From positions 1-14,429 of the forward strand of contig JAGXHO010000235.1 in assembly GCA_024636105.1 (NCBI GenBank): a stretch of DNA of 14,429 nucleotides, written 5' to 3'. A program made the position numbers and the translations under genes. The notes beneath the pieces were generated by a model. That model was not told where the DNA came from and ran no database searches. It was given only the letters and a program-made list of their open reading frames with translations. Of the stretch, positions 6,631-13,840 are shown piece by piece. Every line of letters starts with the position of its first letter. Position 1 is the stretch's first letter. Origin of the DNA: Trueperaceae bacterium. Lineage in GTDB: Bacteria; Deinococcota; Deinococci; Deinococcales; Trueperaceae.

Positions 6631-7755
6631 ATGACCAAGCTTACGTGGCGTGAGGTGTTCTTGACGGCGCTGGCGGTGGGATCGCTGGCCGGCTGCGGAG
6701 GACCTGCGGAACCGGCGGACGCCGGCCTGCAGGGCACGTGGCTGGTCACCCCCACCGCCGGCGACCTCGAGTTCTTCGGCTCGGACGGTCCGGTCACGGT
6801 CGCGTTCGCGGGCACCGACGTCGGTACCGTTGCGCTGCGCGCGCTCCGCGAGGCGAGCGGGGCGGTGGCCTGCGGGACCCTGGTGTTCGCGGTCGAGGGC
6901 GATGAGCTGCTGCTCTCCTCACCCCGCTGGTTCGACGCGGTCTTCGACCTGACCGAGGAGGTCGACGACACCGTCACGATCGCCAACGCGGACGTCGTCG
7001 CGACCTTGACGCGCGTCGCCGGCGCCGGCCCGGTGCCCGCGTGCGCCACGACCGACACGACCGTCATCGCCACGCTGCCGTTCCTGGCGAGCTCGTTCGG
7101 CAACCTGTCGGCGCACGCCGGCACGCTGTACCTGAACGTCGACGACGACCCAGGCACGGTCGTCGGCTACGACGTGGCCACCGACATGCTGGGCGCGGGC
7201 CGAGTGTTCACCACCTCCAGCGGGGGCGGCGTCCACCGCTGGGTCGTCGGGGCGCGCGACGCGTCGCGGTTCTACGGCCACTGCGGCTGCGGCGGCTCGA
7301 CCACGCTCAACGCGATCGACCTCGACCTCGACACCGTCCTCGCGTCCGTCGACACCGACCTCGACGCCGCGGTGTCCTTCTCGTTAGACCACGGCGAGTT
7401 CGCCGACGGAGCGCTCATCGTCGGCGGCCGCACCCGAGACGGGTCGAACGCGAACCACCTCGCGCAGGTCGACCCGGACACACTCGCGCTCTCGAACGAG
7501 CGCAACGTCCTCGAGGACCTGTCGTTGATCGACGTCGCGCTCGACGACGGCGCCCTGTTCGGGCTCGTGTACCTTCCGGGCGGCCCCGCCCTCGTCGCCA
7601 TCGGTGGCGACGGGCGCGCGACGGCCACCTACCCACTGCCCGACCTCGCCGCGCTCCAGCCCGTCGGCGCCGCGGCGCTCGACGGGGTCCTGTACGTGGC
7701 GGCCAGCGACTACGAGACGGGCACCACGTTCTTGCTCGCGGTGGAGCTCCCATGA
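6631..7755 (+). CDS. Four-cysteine lipoprotein of unknown function (paralogue A)
   Basis: 374 aa. I do not recognise a named family. The N-terminus is a lipoprotein signal with lipobox SLAGC (Cys22). A first domain opens with LQGTWLV (33-39) and has lipocalin-like alternation of strands to about 130. The remainder (about 145-374) is rich in short repeated strand pairs with DG/DD turns, like a beta-propeller or beta-sandwich. Cysteines besides the lipid Cys are 81, 138, 218 and 220; the last two form FYGHCGCGG. All four are conserved in the next gene. ATG 6631 follows GGAGGTGG (6619-6626) at good spacing. One leucine codon is TTA (7384-7386), rare in such GC-rich sequence. The stop overlaps the next start by ATGA, so the pair is co-translated. 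Extracytoplasmic location is well supported, function unknown. Confidence 0.85.
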   Translation: MTKLTWREVFLTALAVGSLAGCGGPAEPADAGLQGTWLVTPTAGDLEFFGSDGPVTVAFAGTDVGTVALRALREASGAVACGTLVFAVEGDELLLSSPRWFDAVFDLTEEVDDTVTIANADVVATLTRVAGAGPVPACATTDTTVIATLPFLASSFGNLSAHAGTLYLNVDDDPGTVVGYDVATDMLGAGRVFTTSSGGGVHRWVVGARDASRFYGHCGCGGSTTLNAIDLDLDTVLASVDTDLDAAVSFSLDHGEFADGALIVGGRTRDGSNANHLAQVDPDTLALSNERNVLEDLSLIDVALDDGALFGLVYLPGGPALVAIGGDGRATATYPLPDLAALQPVGAAALDGVLYVAASDYETGTTFLLAVELP

Positions 7756-8903
7756 ACCGATCCCACGCACGCCCCTGGCTCTTTGCCCTCGCGGCGCTCG
7801 CGCTGCTCGCCGGCTGCTCGCCCTCCGCGCCGACCGCCCTCGACCTCGACGGGGCCTGGGTCGTCGCCTGGGACGGTGGGGGTCCGCGGCCGGACTTCGC
7901 GACCACCGGCGCCATGACGCTCGACGTCGCCGGCGATGTCGCCCGCTTCGTCGGCCAAGACGAGGCCTCGGGGGTCAAGCGCTGCGTCGACCTCGACGTG
8001 CGCGTGCTCGCCGGCACGCTCGTGGCGCTCGAGGCACCCACGCCGTTCGAGAGCGGGACCGAATCCTGGGCCTTCCTCGCGACGCGCGTCGACGCGGACA
8101 CGGTCCGCTGGAGCAATGACGCCGAAGTCCTGACCCTCCGCCGCCGCACCGGCGCCCCGCCGATCGCCGACTGCGCGGCGGCGTCGGTCGCGCTGGTGGC
8201 GGAGCTGCCGGTCGTCGCGGCGCGTTCGATGAAGCTGCAGGCCGTCGGCTCGACGCTCTACCTGAACACCGGCGACGACGGCGTCCCCATCGTGGGCATC
8301 GCGGCGGCGACCGGTGCGATCACGTCTTCGCGCACGCTCACCGACGGCGTCGACTTCGGCAGCCCCGAGCCCTTCTTGTTCGCGGCCGCGAGCGACGATC
8401 GCTTCTTCGGCACCTGCCGATGCGGTCGCAGCGATCGCTTCACCCACTTCGACCTCGAAACCGATACCGCGCTCGATCAGATCGAAACGGAGGCCACGGG
8501 CACCCACCTGAGCATCCGGTTCGGGTACTTCGACGCGACCGCCCCGGCCTTGGTCGTGGGCGGCACCGGCCTCGTGGACGGCGGGGACGTGGCGCCCAAC
8601 CGGCTCGCGACGCTCGATCCCGTCACCTTCGCCGTCACCAGCACCCGCGACGTCTTGCCCACCGTGCGGGTCGACGACGTCGCCTGGGTCGGCGACCGCC
8701 TGGTCGCGCTCATCGGCGAAGGGGACCGCTTCGGCGACGTGGCGGTGGTGGGCGCCGACGGACGAGCGAACGAGACCTACGCGCTGCAGGGCGCGTTCGA
8801 AGGGTACGCCCAAGGCATCGCAGGTGTGGGGAACGTGCTGTACGTCGTCACCGAGGACTTCGCGACCAACCGGGTGCTGCTCTACGCCGTCGGGCTCGAC
8901 TGA
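7752..8903 (+). CDS. Four-cysteine lipoprotein of unknown function (paralogue B)
   Basis: 383 aa, starting inside the stop of paralogue A (ATGA). Lipobox LLAGC puts the lipidated Cys at 22. It aligns with A over its whole length: LDGAWVV (32-38) with LQGTWLV, DEASG then Cys78 with REASG then Cys81, Cys141 with Cys138, STLYLNTGDD (167-176) with GTLYLNVDDD, FFGTCRCGR (218-226, Cys222/224) with FYGHCGCGG, and LYVVTEDFATNRVLLYAV (363-380) with its counterpart near the end. Overall similarity outside these blocks is modest, so the duplication is old. Four shared cysteines in an exported protein suggest two disulfides or a metal site. No enzyme motif was seen. The pair may form a heteromeric surface complex, which is inference from overlap and homology. 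Confidence 0.85.
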   Translation: MNRSHARPWLFALAALALLAGCSPSAPTALDLDGAWVVAWDGGGPRPDFATTGAMTLDVAGDVARFVGQDEASGVKRCVDLDVRVLAGTLVALEAPTPFESGTESWAFLATRVDADTVRWSNDAEVLTLRRRTGAPPIADCAAASVALVAELPVVAARSMKLQAVGSTLYLNTGDDGVPIVGIAAATGAITSSRTLTDGVDFGSPEPFLFAAASDDRFFGTCRCGRSDRFTHFDLETDTALDQIETEATGTHLSIRFGYFDATAPALVVGGTGLVDGGDVAPNRLATLDPVTFAVTSTRDVLPTVRVDDVAWVGDRLVALIGEGDRFGDVAVVGADGRANETYALQGAFEGYAQGIAGVGNVLYVVTEDFATNRVLLYAVGLD

Positions 8904-8918
8904 TCGGGGGGCGCGACC

Positions 8919-8943
8919 GGTGCCGGCACCGACCGGCGCCGGC
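8919..8943. terminator. Palindromic block between convergent genes, possible two-way terminator
   Basis: CGGTGCCGGCACCG (8919-8932) is a perfect 14-bp palindrome, followed at once by CCGGCGCCGG (8934-8943). They fill nearly all of the 45-bp gap between converging stops at 8903 and 8949. Either strand could form a GC hairpin, but there is no U-tract, so intrinsic termination is uncertain. Confidence 0.4.
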
Positions 8944-8948
8944 ACGCC

Positions 8949-10421
8949 CTACCCAACGCGAGCGTCCACCGAGACCCCCCGCCCGCGCCCCCACGCCGCC
9001 ACCTTCCACGCGGCGAACGCCAGGTCCGCGAGGTAGCCCACCGCCATCATGATGGCGATCTCCGGGACGAAGTCGAAGGCTTGCCCCAGCGACACCCCGC
9101 GACCCAGGAAGCGCTCGATGAGCGCGACCGCGACGAGCGCGATCGCCGGGACCAGCAACAGGTGCGGCGCCACCGCCAGCGCCACGCGCGGCGCGCGCCA
9201 ACCACGCGCCCGTTCGCGCCAGCGAGGCAGGCGCCGGGCGTCGCGCGCGATCACGGCGAGCTGCACCGCGAAGGCGAGCGCCAGGATCCAGCCGATCGCG
9301 CGCATCCCGATGGGCGGCGAGCTGGGCGTCTCGCCCACCAGCAGGTCGCGTACCCCGTTCGTGACGTCGCCGTACGCGAGGATCGCCGAGGGCAGCGACG
9401 ACTGGTTGGCGAGCAGCACCACGCCCAGGTCGAGGTCGGGGAACAGCGCCGCCTCGGCCTTGAAGAACTCGTTGGTGCCGCCGTGCTGCACGATGCTGCG
9501 GCCGCGGTGGGTGCCGACGATCCAGCCGGCGGCGTAGAAGCCGCTGGGGGCGGACGGGGCATGAAGCGTCAGCATGCCGGCGCGCGACAGCACCCGCTCG
9601 CCGTCCAGCGCGCCGCCGCCGTTCATCGCGAGCAGGAAGCGCGCCATGTCGTTCGCCGTCGACACCACGTACCCGGCAGGGAGGGCGAAGGCGCGGAATC
9701 GCTGCTCGCGCGGCCAGGCGACGCCGAACGCCAACAGGTGCCCGCGCGCCAGACCCGCGGCGCGCGCGGCGTCGGGATCGGTGAAGGTGCGCTCCATGCC
9801 AAGCGGCTCGAGGACGTGGGCGTGGAGGTACTCGGCGTACGGCTCCGCCGACGCCACCTCGACCAGGTGCCCGAGCGTCGCGTAGTTCGGGTTGAAGTAG
9901 TGGAAGGCCTCGCCCGGGGCTGCGATCGGCACCGCGCGCCGCAGGTCGCGCACGCCCGCTTCGATGGTGGCGTCGTCCGCGAGCTCGGGTTGGTCGCGGT
10001 AGCGCAGATCGGACAAACCGCTGGCGTGCCCGAGCAGGTGGCGCAGGGTGATGCGCGCCGATGCGTCCGGGTCGGCGACCTCGAACCAGGGCAGGTACGC
10101 GCGCACCGGCGCGTCGAGGTCGAGGCGGCCGTCCTCGACGAGCTGCATCACGGCCAGGCCGGTGAAGGCCTTGGCGATCGATCCGATGTAGAGCGGTGTG
10201 TCGGCCGTCATGGCCTGGCCGCCGCCGGCGTCGCCGAAGCCGCGGGCGTGCACGACCTCGCCCCCGGACGTGATCGCGAGCGCCACCCCGGGGATGGCGT
10301 GGGCGCGCATGCGGTCGACGACGAAGGCGTCGATCGCGGCCAGGTCGGCGGCGGACGGGGCGGCTTGGCCGACCGCGAGGGGACCCAGCAGCAAGAGGAC
10401 GAGTGCGGCGACGCGGCGCAT
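8949..10421 (-). CDS. Class C-like serine beta-lactamase/esterase with C-terminal membrane domain
   Basis: 490 aa. A signal peptide (1-20, ending GQA/AP) precedes a beta-lactamase/transpeptidase-fold domain (about 24-365). Motifs: nucleophile SIAK (Ser81, Lys84), YFN (175-177) as the YxN motif, and QHGG (312-315) in the KTG position. HGG in place of KTG is usual in the EstB/PBP4*-like esterase and peptidase branch, so drug resistance should not be assumed. After residue 365 come about three hydrophobic spans (roughly 371-392, 412-435, 450-473), giving a periplasmic catalytic domain tethered by a membrane tail. Start ATG 10421 follows GGGAAGG with 8-nt spacing. Candidate roles are hydrolysis of D-amino peptides, peptidoglycan fragments or esters. 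It diverges from the oxidoreductase gene. Confidence 0.92.
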   Translation of the reverse strand: MRRVAALVLLLLGPLAVGQAAPSAADLAAIDAFVVDRMRAHAIPGVALAITSGGEVVHARGFGDAGGGQAMTADTPLYIGSIAKAFTGLAVMQLVEDGRLDLDAPVRAYLPWFEVADPDASARITLRHLLGHASGLSDLRYRDQPELADDATIEAGVRDLRRAVPIAAPGEAFHYFNPNYATLGHLVEVASAEPYAEYLHAHVLEPLGMERTFTDPDAARAAGLARGHLLAFGVAWPREQRFRAFALPAGYVVSTANDMARFLLAMNGGGALDGERVLSRAGMLTLHAPSAPSGFYAAGWIVGTHRGRSIVQHGGTNEFFKAEAALFPDLDLGVVLLANQSSLPSAILAYGDVTNGVRDLLVGETPSSPPIGMRAIGWILALAFAVQLAVIARDARRLPRWRERARGWRAPRVALAVAPHLLLVPAIALVAVALIERFLGRGVSLGQAFDFVPEIAIMMAVGYLADLAFAAWKVAAWGRGRGVSVDARVG

Positions 10422-10437
10422 GGTGGAGGCCTTCCCG

Positions 10438-10454
10438 GGGCGCCTTGGGCGCCC
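10438..10454 (-). promoter_or_regulatory. GC hairpin in the beta-lactamase-family leader
   Basis: GGGCGCC-TTG-GGCGCCC on the plus strand: perfect 7-bp arms, 3-nt loop. In the minus-strand transcript it ends one base before the Shine-Dalgarno (GGGAAGG, plus 10430-10436) and starts after the -10 candidate at 10464-10469. It could affect translation initiation or mRNA stability, or be an operator at DNA level. Confidence 0.35.
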
Positions 10455-10463
10455 GCACCTCCG

Positions 10464-10469
10464 ACCGTA
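10464..10469 (-). promoter_or_regulatory. -10 candidate for the beta-lactamase-family gene
   Basis: Minus-strand TACGGT, about 42 nt upstream of ATG 10421. It would give a leader of roughly 35 nt containing the hairpin and the RBS. No clear -35 box was found, so this is weak. Confidence 0.25.
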
Positions 10470-10519
10470 GACGAGCCCGCAGCGGGCTGCCGGTACTCCC
10501 GTCCCGCGCGCGCCGGCGC

Positions 10520-10525
10520 TACACT
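10520..10525 (+). promoter_or_regulatory. -10 box deciding the start of the Gfo/Idh/MocA gene
   Basis: TACACT ends 2 nt before an ATG at 10528 and 8 nt before a second in-frame ATG at 10534. Transcription normally begins 6-8 nt after the box, so the mRNA would start near 10532-10534. This excludes the first ATG and points to a leaderless message from 10534. No RBS precedes either ATG. Confidence 0.4.
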
Positions 10526-10533
10526 CAATGCTC

Positions 10534-11649
10534 ATGGACCTCGGCATCGGCGTCATCGGTTGCGGCACCATCGCGAGCGCGTACCTCCAGAACCTCACCC
10601 GCGCCCCCGGCGCGCGCTTGGTGGCGCTCGCCGACCTCGACGTCGCGCGCGCGCACGCGCTCGCCGCCACCTTCGGCGTGCCCCACGCGCTCGCTCCGGA
10701 CGAACTGCTCGCACGCCCCGACGTCGACCTGGTCGTCGACCTGACGATCCCCGCCGCGCACTACGACGTCAACCGGCGGGCGCTCGAGGCCGGCAAGGCC
10801 GTCTACGCCGAGAAGCCGATCGCCGCCACCGCGGCCGAGGCCCACGCCCTGGTCGAGCTGGCGGCGCGCGTCGGCCAACCGCTGGGCGGCGCGCCCGACA
10901 CCTTCCTCGGCGCCGGCCTGCAGACGGCGCGCGCCGCGCTCGACGAGGGCGTCATCGGCCGCCCCTTCGCGGCGGTGGCGCACATGGTCTCGAGCGGACC
11001 GGAGCGCTGGCACCCCTCACCCGACTTCTTCTACCAGCCGGGCGCCGGGCCGCTGCTCGACATGGGCCCCTACTACGTCACGGCGCTGGTCTCCCTGTTC
11101 GGCCCGGTCGCGAGCGTCGTCGCCGACGGCGGCCGGACCTGGCACGAGCGCGCGATCGGCAGCGGCCCACGTGCGGGCGCGGTCTTCCCGGTCGACATCG
11201 AAACGCACGTGACGCTGCTGCTGCGCTTCGCGTCGGGCGCCCGAGCGACGCTGCTGACGAGCTTCGACGTCCAGGCGTCCGAGCTGCCGCGCATCGAGGT
11301 CTTCGGTGAGCGCGGCACGCTGGCGCTGGCCGACCCCAACACCTTCGCCGGACCGGTGCGCGTGCGCGCCACCGCCGACGACGCCTGGCGCGAGGTCCCC
11401 GCCGTACCCGGGTTCACCCGCAACGCGCGCGGCATCGGCGCGCTCGAGCTGGCCGCCGCGCACCGTGCGGGCCGCGTACCACGCGCTTCGGGCGCGCTGG
11501 CCGCGCACGTGCTGGACGTGCTCGAAGGCGGACTGACCGCCCTGCGCACCGATGCGCGGGTGGCGATCGACAGCCGACCCGAGCGCCCCGCTCCGCTCAC
11601 GACCGACGACCTCGCCGCACTCGGCTGGACCCAGGAGGCCCCCGCATGA
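10534..11649 (+). CDS. Gfo/Idh/MocA-family NAD(P)-dependent oxidoreductase
   Basis: 371 aa. The N-terminal Rossmann domain (1-120) has the dinucleotide loop GVIGCGTIAS (6-15) and the family active-site motif AEKP (92-95, Lys94). The C-terminal alpha/beta domain (about 125-330) has the signature GAGPLLDMGPYYVTAL (170-185) seen in a widespread Gfo/Idh subgroup whose substrate is mostly undefined. Such enzymes oxidise or reduce a hydroxyl of a sugar, inositol or glycoside using NAD(P). An ATG two codons earlier (10528) is possible; 10534 is preferred from the -10 spacing. The stop overlaps the downstream isomerase start (ATGA), so the two are made together, a common arrangement in sugar or polyol catabolism. 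Cytosolic. The family is certain, the substrate is not. Confidence 0.93.
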   Translation: MDLGIGVIGCGTIASAYLQNLTRAPGARLVALADLDVARAHALAATFGVPHALAPDELLARPDVDLVVDLTIPAAHYDVNRRALEAGKAVYAEKPIAATAAEAHALVELAARVGQPLGGAPDTFLGAGLQTARAALDEGVIGRPFAAVAHMVSSGPERWHPSPDFFYQPGAGPLLDMGPYYVTALVSLFGPVASVVADGGRTWHERAIGSGPRAGAVFPVDIETHVTLLLRFASGARATLLTSFDVQASELPRIEVFGERGTLALADPNTFAGPVRVRATADDAWREVPAVPGFTRNARGIGALELAAAHRAGRVPRASGALAAHVLDVLEGGLTALRTDARVAIDSRPERPAPLTTDDLAALGWTQEAPA

Positions 11650-12404
11650 CCACCCCCGCGCTCGGCCTGCAGCTCTACACCGTCCGCAACAGCGAACTAC
11701 CGCTGGACGCGCTCCTCGCCGCCGTGGCGGCCGCGGGCTACGACGGCGTCGAGGCGGTGGGCACCCAGAACGTCGCTCCCGAGCGGCTTCGCGACGCGCT
11801 GGCCGACGCCGGCCTCGCGCTCGCTTCGGCGCACGTGCCGCTGACCGCCTTCCGCTCGGACCCCTCCGCGATGGTCGCCGCTCACCGCACGCTGGGCACG
11901 CCCCTGCTCGTGGTGCCGTGGCTGGCTCCGGAGGACCGCCCGACCGAACTGACGGGCTGGCGCGCGCTCGGTCGCGAGCTCGATGGCTACGGCCGAGCGC
12001 TGGCCGACGACGGCTTCGCGCTGGCGTACCACCACCACGATTTCGAGCTGGCCGCGCTGGACGGCAGCGACGGCCTGACCGCGCTGCTCGAGGCGGCCGC
12101 GCCCGAGAACGTCAGCCTGGAGCTCGACACCGGCTGGTGGGCAGCGGTCGGGCGCGACCCGATCGCGGGCATGCACGGCTGGGGGCGCCGCGTGAAGCGC
12201 CTGCACCTCAAGGACCTGGTCGCGGGGCAGACCCCACCCTGGGTGGACGTGGGCGACGGCATGATCGACGTCACGGGCGTCCTGGCGGCGGCCCAGGCGC
12301 ACGGTGTGCCGTGGGCGATCGTCGAGCACGATTCTCCGAGCGATCCGATCGCGACGCTGCAGCGGAGCGCGGCGGCGGCGTTGGGGGTGCTCGGGCGGGG
12401 GTGA
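11646..12404 (+). CDS. Sugar phosphate isomerase/epimerase-type TIM-barrel protein
   Basis: 252 aa, start overlapping the upstream stop (ATGA). AP-endonuclease-2/xylose-isomerase-like TIM barrel of the IolE/IolI-like group: strand 1 GLQLYTVRN (7-15), SAHVPL (61-66), YHHHDFEL (128-135), LELDTGWW (158-165, Asp161), HLKD (187-190, His187), VGDGMIDV (202-209) and IVEHD (225-229, Glu227). Asp161, His187 and Glu227 match the usual divalent-metal ligands. Likely reactions are isomerisation, epimerisation or dehydration of a keto-sugar or inosose made by the coupled oxidoreductase; which one cannot be read here. Size is normal for the family. No transporter or kinase gene follows, so the operon appears to have only two genes. 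Confidence 0.92.
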   Translation: MTTPALGLQLYTVRNSELPLDALLAAVAAAGYDGVEAVGTQNVAPERLRDALADAGLALASAHVPLTAFRSDPSAMVAAHRTLGTPLLVVPWLAPEDRPTELTGWRALGRELDGYGRALADDGFALAYHHHDFELAALDGSDGLTALLEAAAPENVSLELDTGWWAAVGRDPIAGMHGWGRRVKRLHLKDLVAGQTPPWVDVGDGMIDVTGVLAAAQAHGVPWAIVEHDSPSDPIATLQRSAAAALGVLGRG

Positions 12405-12559
12405 GGGCGCGCGGCGCCGGGCGATCGCCGGGCCCTAGGAAGTCCCGGACTTGTGAACGTACCGTGACCGGGCGACGCTGCGCGTCATCGTGGACTGCAC
12501 GGGTCGCCGCGGTTGGGTCTCCGCCCTGCCGCGCTACCTCGCGAGCGAAAGGACGCGTC
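12405..12559 (+). other. Intergenic region before the rhomboid gene
   Basis: 155 bp without a credible gene. It holds the palindrome GGCGATCGCC (12420-12429) soon after the isomerase stop, a possible weak terminator without U-tract, and TTGTGA (12451-12456) with GACGCT 17 bp later as a poor promoter match. The Shine-Dalgarno AAAGGA (12548-12553) belongs to the next gene. Confidence 0.3.
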
Positions 12560-13153
12560 ATGTCGGAGGTCGCCCCGCGGTCCTGGAGTCCGGCCACGTT
12601 CGTCTTGATCGGGATCAACGTGGTGGTGTTCGTGATCCTGAACGTCTTCCCCGCCACCAGAACGGCACTTCTGATCGATCCTCAGAACGTCCTCCAAGCC
12701 CCATGGACGGTCGTCACCGTGTCGTTCTCGCACGAGCTTTGGTTCCACCTCGCCCTCAACATGATGCTGGTCTTCGTGTTCGGCCGGGAGCTCGAGCGCC
12801 TCGTCGGGGGCGGATCCGTCGTCCTGACCTACCTCCTCGCAGGCGTCATCGGCGTCCTGACGATCATCCCCTTCGCGAGCGTCATCCAGTGGACGGGGCC
12901 TGTGGCCGGCGCCTCGGCGGCAGCGTTCGGCGTCGTAGCGGCGTTCGCCGCGATGCGGCCAGGCACAATCATCTTCAAGGGGAAGGCGTGGCAGTGGCTG
13001 GTGGCGTTGTTCGTCACCAACCTCGTGCTCACGGTGCTGAACCCAGAGGTCTCGATCGGTGGGCCGGCGCACGCGGTGGGGATCGGTGTGGGGTACGGGT
13101 TGGGTGCGTGGATGAAGCAGAGAACGCGGCTGGGGCACGAACTCGTTTCGTAG
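12560..13153 (+). CDS. Rhomboid-family intramembrane serine protease
   Basis: 197 aa, compact six-helix rhomboid with no extra domains. Hydrophobic spans lie near 12-30, 62-75, 85-105, 115-132, 145-160 and 168-185. Helix 2 carries SHELWFHLALNM (57-68) with His63 and Asn67, the oxyanion-side residues of rhomboids. The catalytic dyad is Ser119 in VAGASAAAFG and His171 in PAHAVGIGVGYGLG. The residue after the serine is Ala instead of the Gly of canonical GxSG; the rest of the site is intact, so activity is plausible but not certain. The family cleaves single-pass membrane proteins within the bilayer. ATG 12560 is fixed by AAAGGA 6 nt upstream. Convergent with the peroxiredoxin-like gene. Confidence 0.92.
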   Translation: MSEVAPRSWSPATFVLIGINVVVFVILNVFPATRTALLIDPQNVLQAPWTVVTVSFSHELWFHLALNMMLVFVFGRELERLVGGGSVVLTYLLAGVIGVLTIIPFASVIQWTGPVAGASAAAFGVVAAFAAMRPGTIIFKGKAWQWLVALFVTNLVLTVLNPEVSIGGPAHAVGIGVGYGLGAWMKQRTRLGHELVS

Positions 13154-13158
13154 CCTGC

Positions 13159-13201
13159 GCCGTCCGCGACGGCTTGCCCCCGGGCGTTGGTCCAACGTCC
13201 C
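13159..13201. terminator. Two hairpins between convergent genes, probable two-way terminator
   Basis: First hairpin: GCCGTC-CGC-GACGGC (13159-13173). Second: GGGCGTT-GGTCC-AACG-T-CCC (13182-13201), a paired stem with one bulged T. They fill the 47-bp gap between the rhomboid stop (13153) and the facing stop at 13201-13203. Neither has a U-tract, but two stacked hairpins between convergent stops fit termination in both directions. Confidence 0.45.
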
Positions 13202-13752
13202 TACGCCGGCTCGACGTCCTCCCCCCGCGCCGGGTAGTCCTTCTGGATCGAGAAATCGACGGCGGTGAGCAGGTCGTCGAAGCGCGGGCGCGCGAACGGC
13301 ATCGTCTGCACCGCGCCGTAGTAGAGCGTGCCATCGGGGCGCACCAAGAAGACGCCGGGCTCGCTGAAGCGCGCGGGCTCCTCGATGCCGATCGAGGTGA
13401 CGCCCTTGCTGCGGCTCACGTAGAGCCCCCAGCGGCGCGCCTCGGCGAGCGTCAGACCGTAGGCGAAGCGCACGCGCTCGGCGCGCACCTTCTCCGCCAT
13501 GCGCGCCGCGCGCTCCTCGCCGTCGCCGCTGAGCGCGAGCACCTTGACGCCGCGCGAGGCGTACTCGGGCTCGAGGCGCTCGAGCTCGAGCAGGTACTTC
13601 GCGCACACCGGGCAGTGGAGGCCACGGTAGAAGACGAGCAGGTCGAAAGCGTCGCCCGGCGCCTCGCCGAGGACGTAGCGGCCGCCTCCGACGAGCGGGA
13701 CGTCGAGCGCGGGGACGGGGAGGCGCGGCACGAGCGGGGTGGGGAGGGTCAT
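13201..13752 (-). CDS. Peroxiredoxin-like (AhpC/TSA) CxxC protein
   Basis: 183 aa thioredoxin-fold protein. FYRGLHCPVCAKYL (41-54) places the peroxidatic-type Cys47 and Cys50 at the start of the first helix, as in the peroxiredoxin-like AhpC/TSA family. KVLALSGDGEE (70-80) and GVFLVRPDGTLYY (133-145) are the usual later strands; the latter precedes the conserved cis-Pro-like region. Probable role: thiol-dependent reduction of peroxides or a thioredoxin-like oxidoreductase in the cytosol; no signal peptide is seen. The start is set at ATG 13752, where family homology begins. The frame is open 23 codons further upstream, without an RBS at either site. The transporter gene lies 88 bp upstream on the same strand. 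Confidence 0.88.
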   Translation of the reverse strand: MTLPTPLVPRLPVPALDVPLVGGGRYVLGEAPGDAFDLLVFYRGLHCPVCAKYLLELERLEPEYASRGVKVLALSGDGEERAARMAEKVRAERVRFAYGLTLAEARRWGLYVSRSKGVTSIGIEEPARFSEPGVFLVRPDGTLYYGAVQTMPFARPRFDDLLTAVDFSIQKDYPARGEDVEPA

Positions 13753-13840
13753 ATCGAATGGTCGCACAGCGGTGGCGACGGACGCGGTCGGGTAGCGAAC
13801 GCGGCGTGGACGGGCGCCCACGACCGACGCCCCGCGCGCG

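Noticed and set aside
5475..7157. Minus-strand 560-codon open frame across esterase and lipoprotein A.
   Set aside because: Shadow frame: it overlaps the esterase in a different frame and has no recognisable domain.
10528..10530. Upstream ATG as start of the Gfo/Idh/MocA gene.
   Set aside because: It lies only 2 nt after the TACACT box, so it would not be in the transcript if that box is used; no RBS supports it.
9081..11309. Plus-strand 742-codon open frame opposite the beta-lactamase-family gene.
   Set aside because: Composition is Arg/Gly/His-rich with no motif; the opposite strand encodes a complete enzyme with all catalytic motifs.
12420..12429. GGCGATCGCC as a terminator or a highly iterated palindrome.
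   Set aside because: Only one clear copy was noticed, there is no loop or U-tract, and such GC palindromes are common at this base composition.
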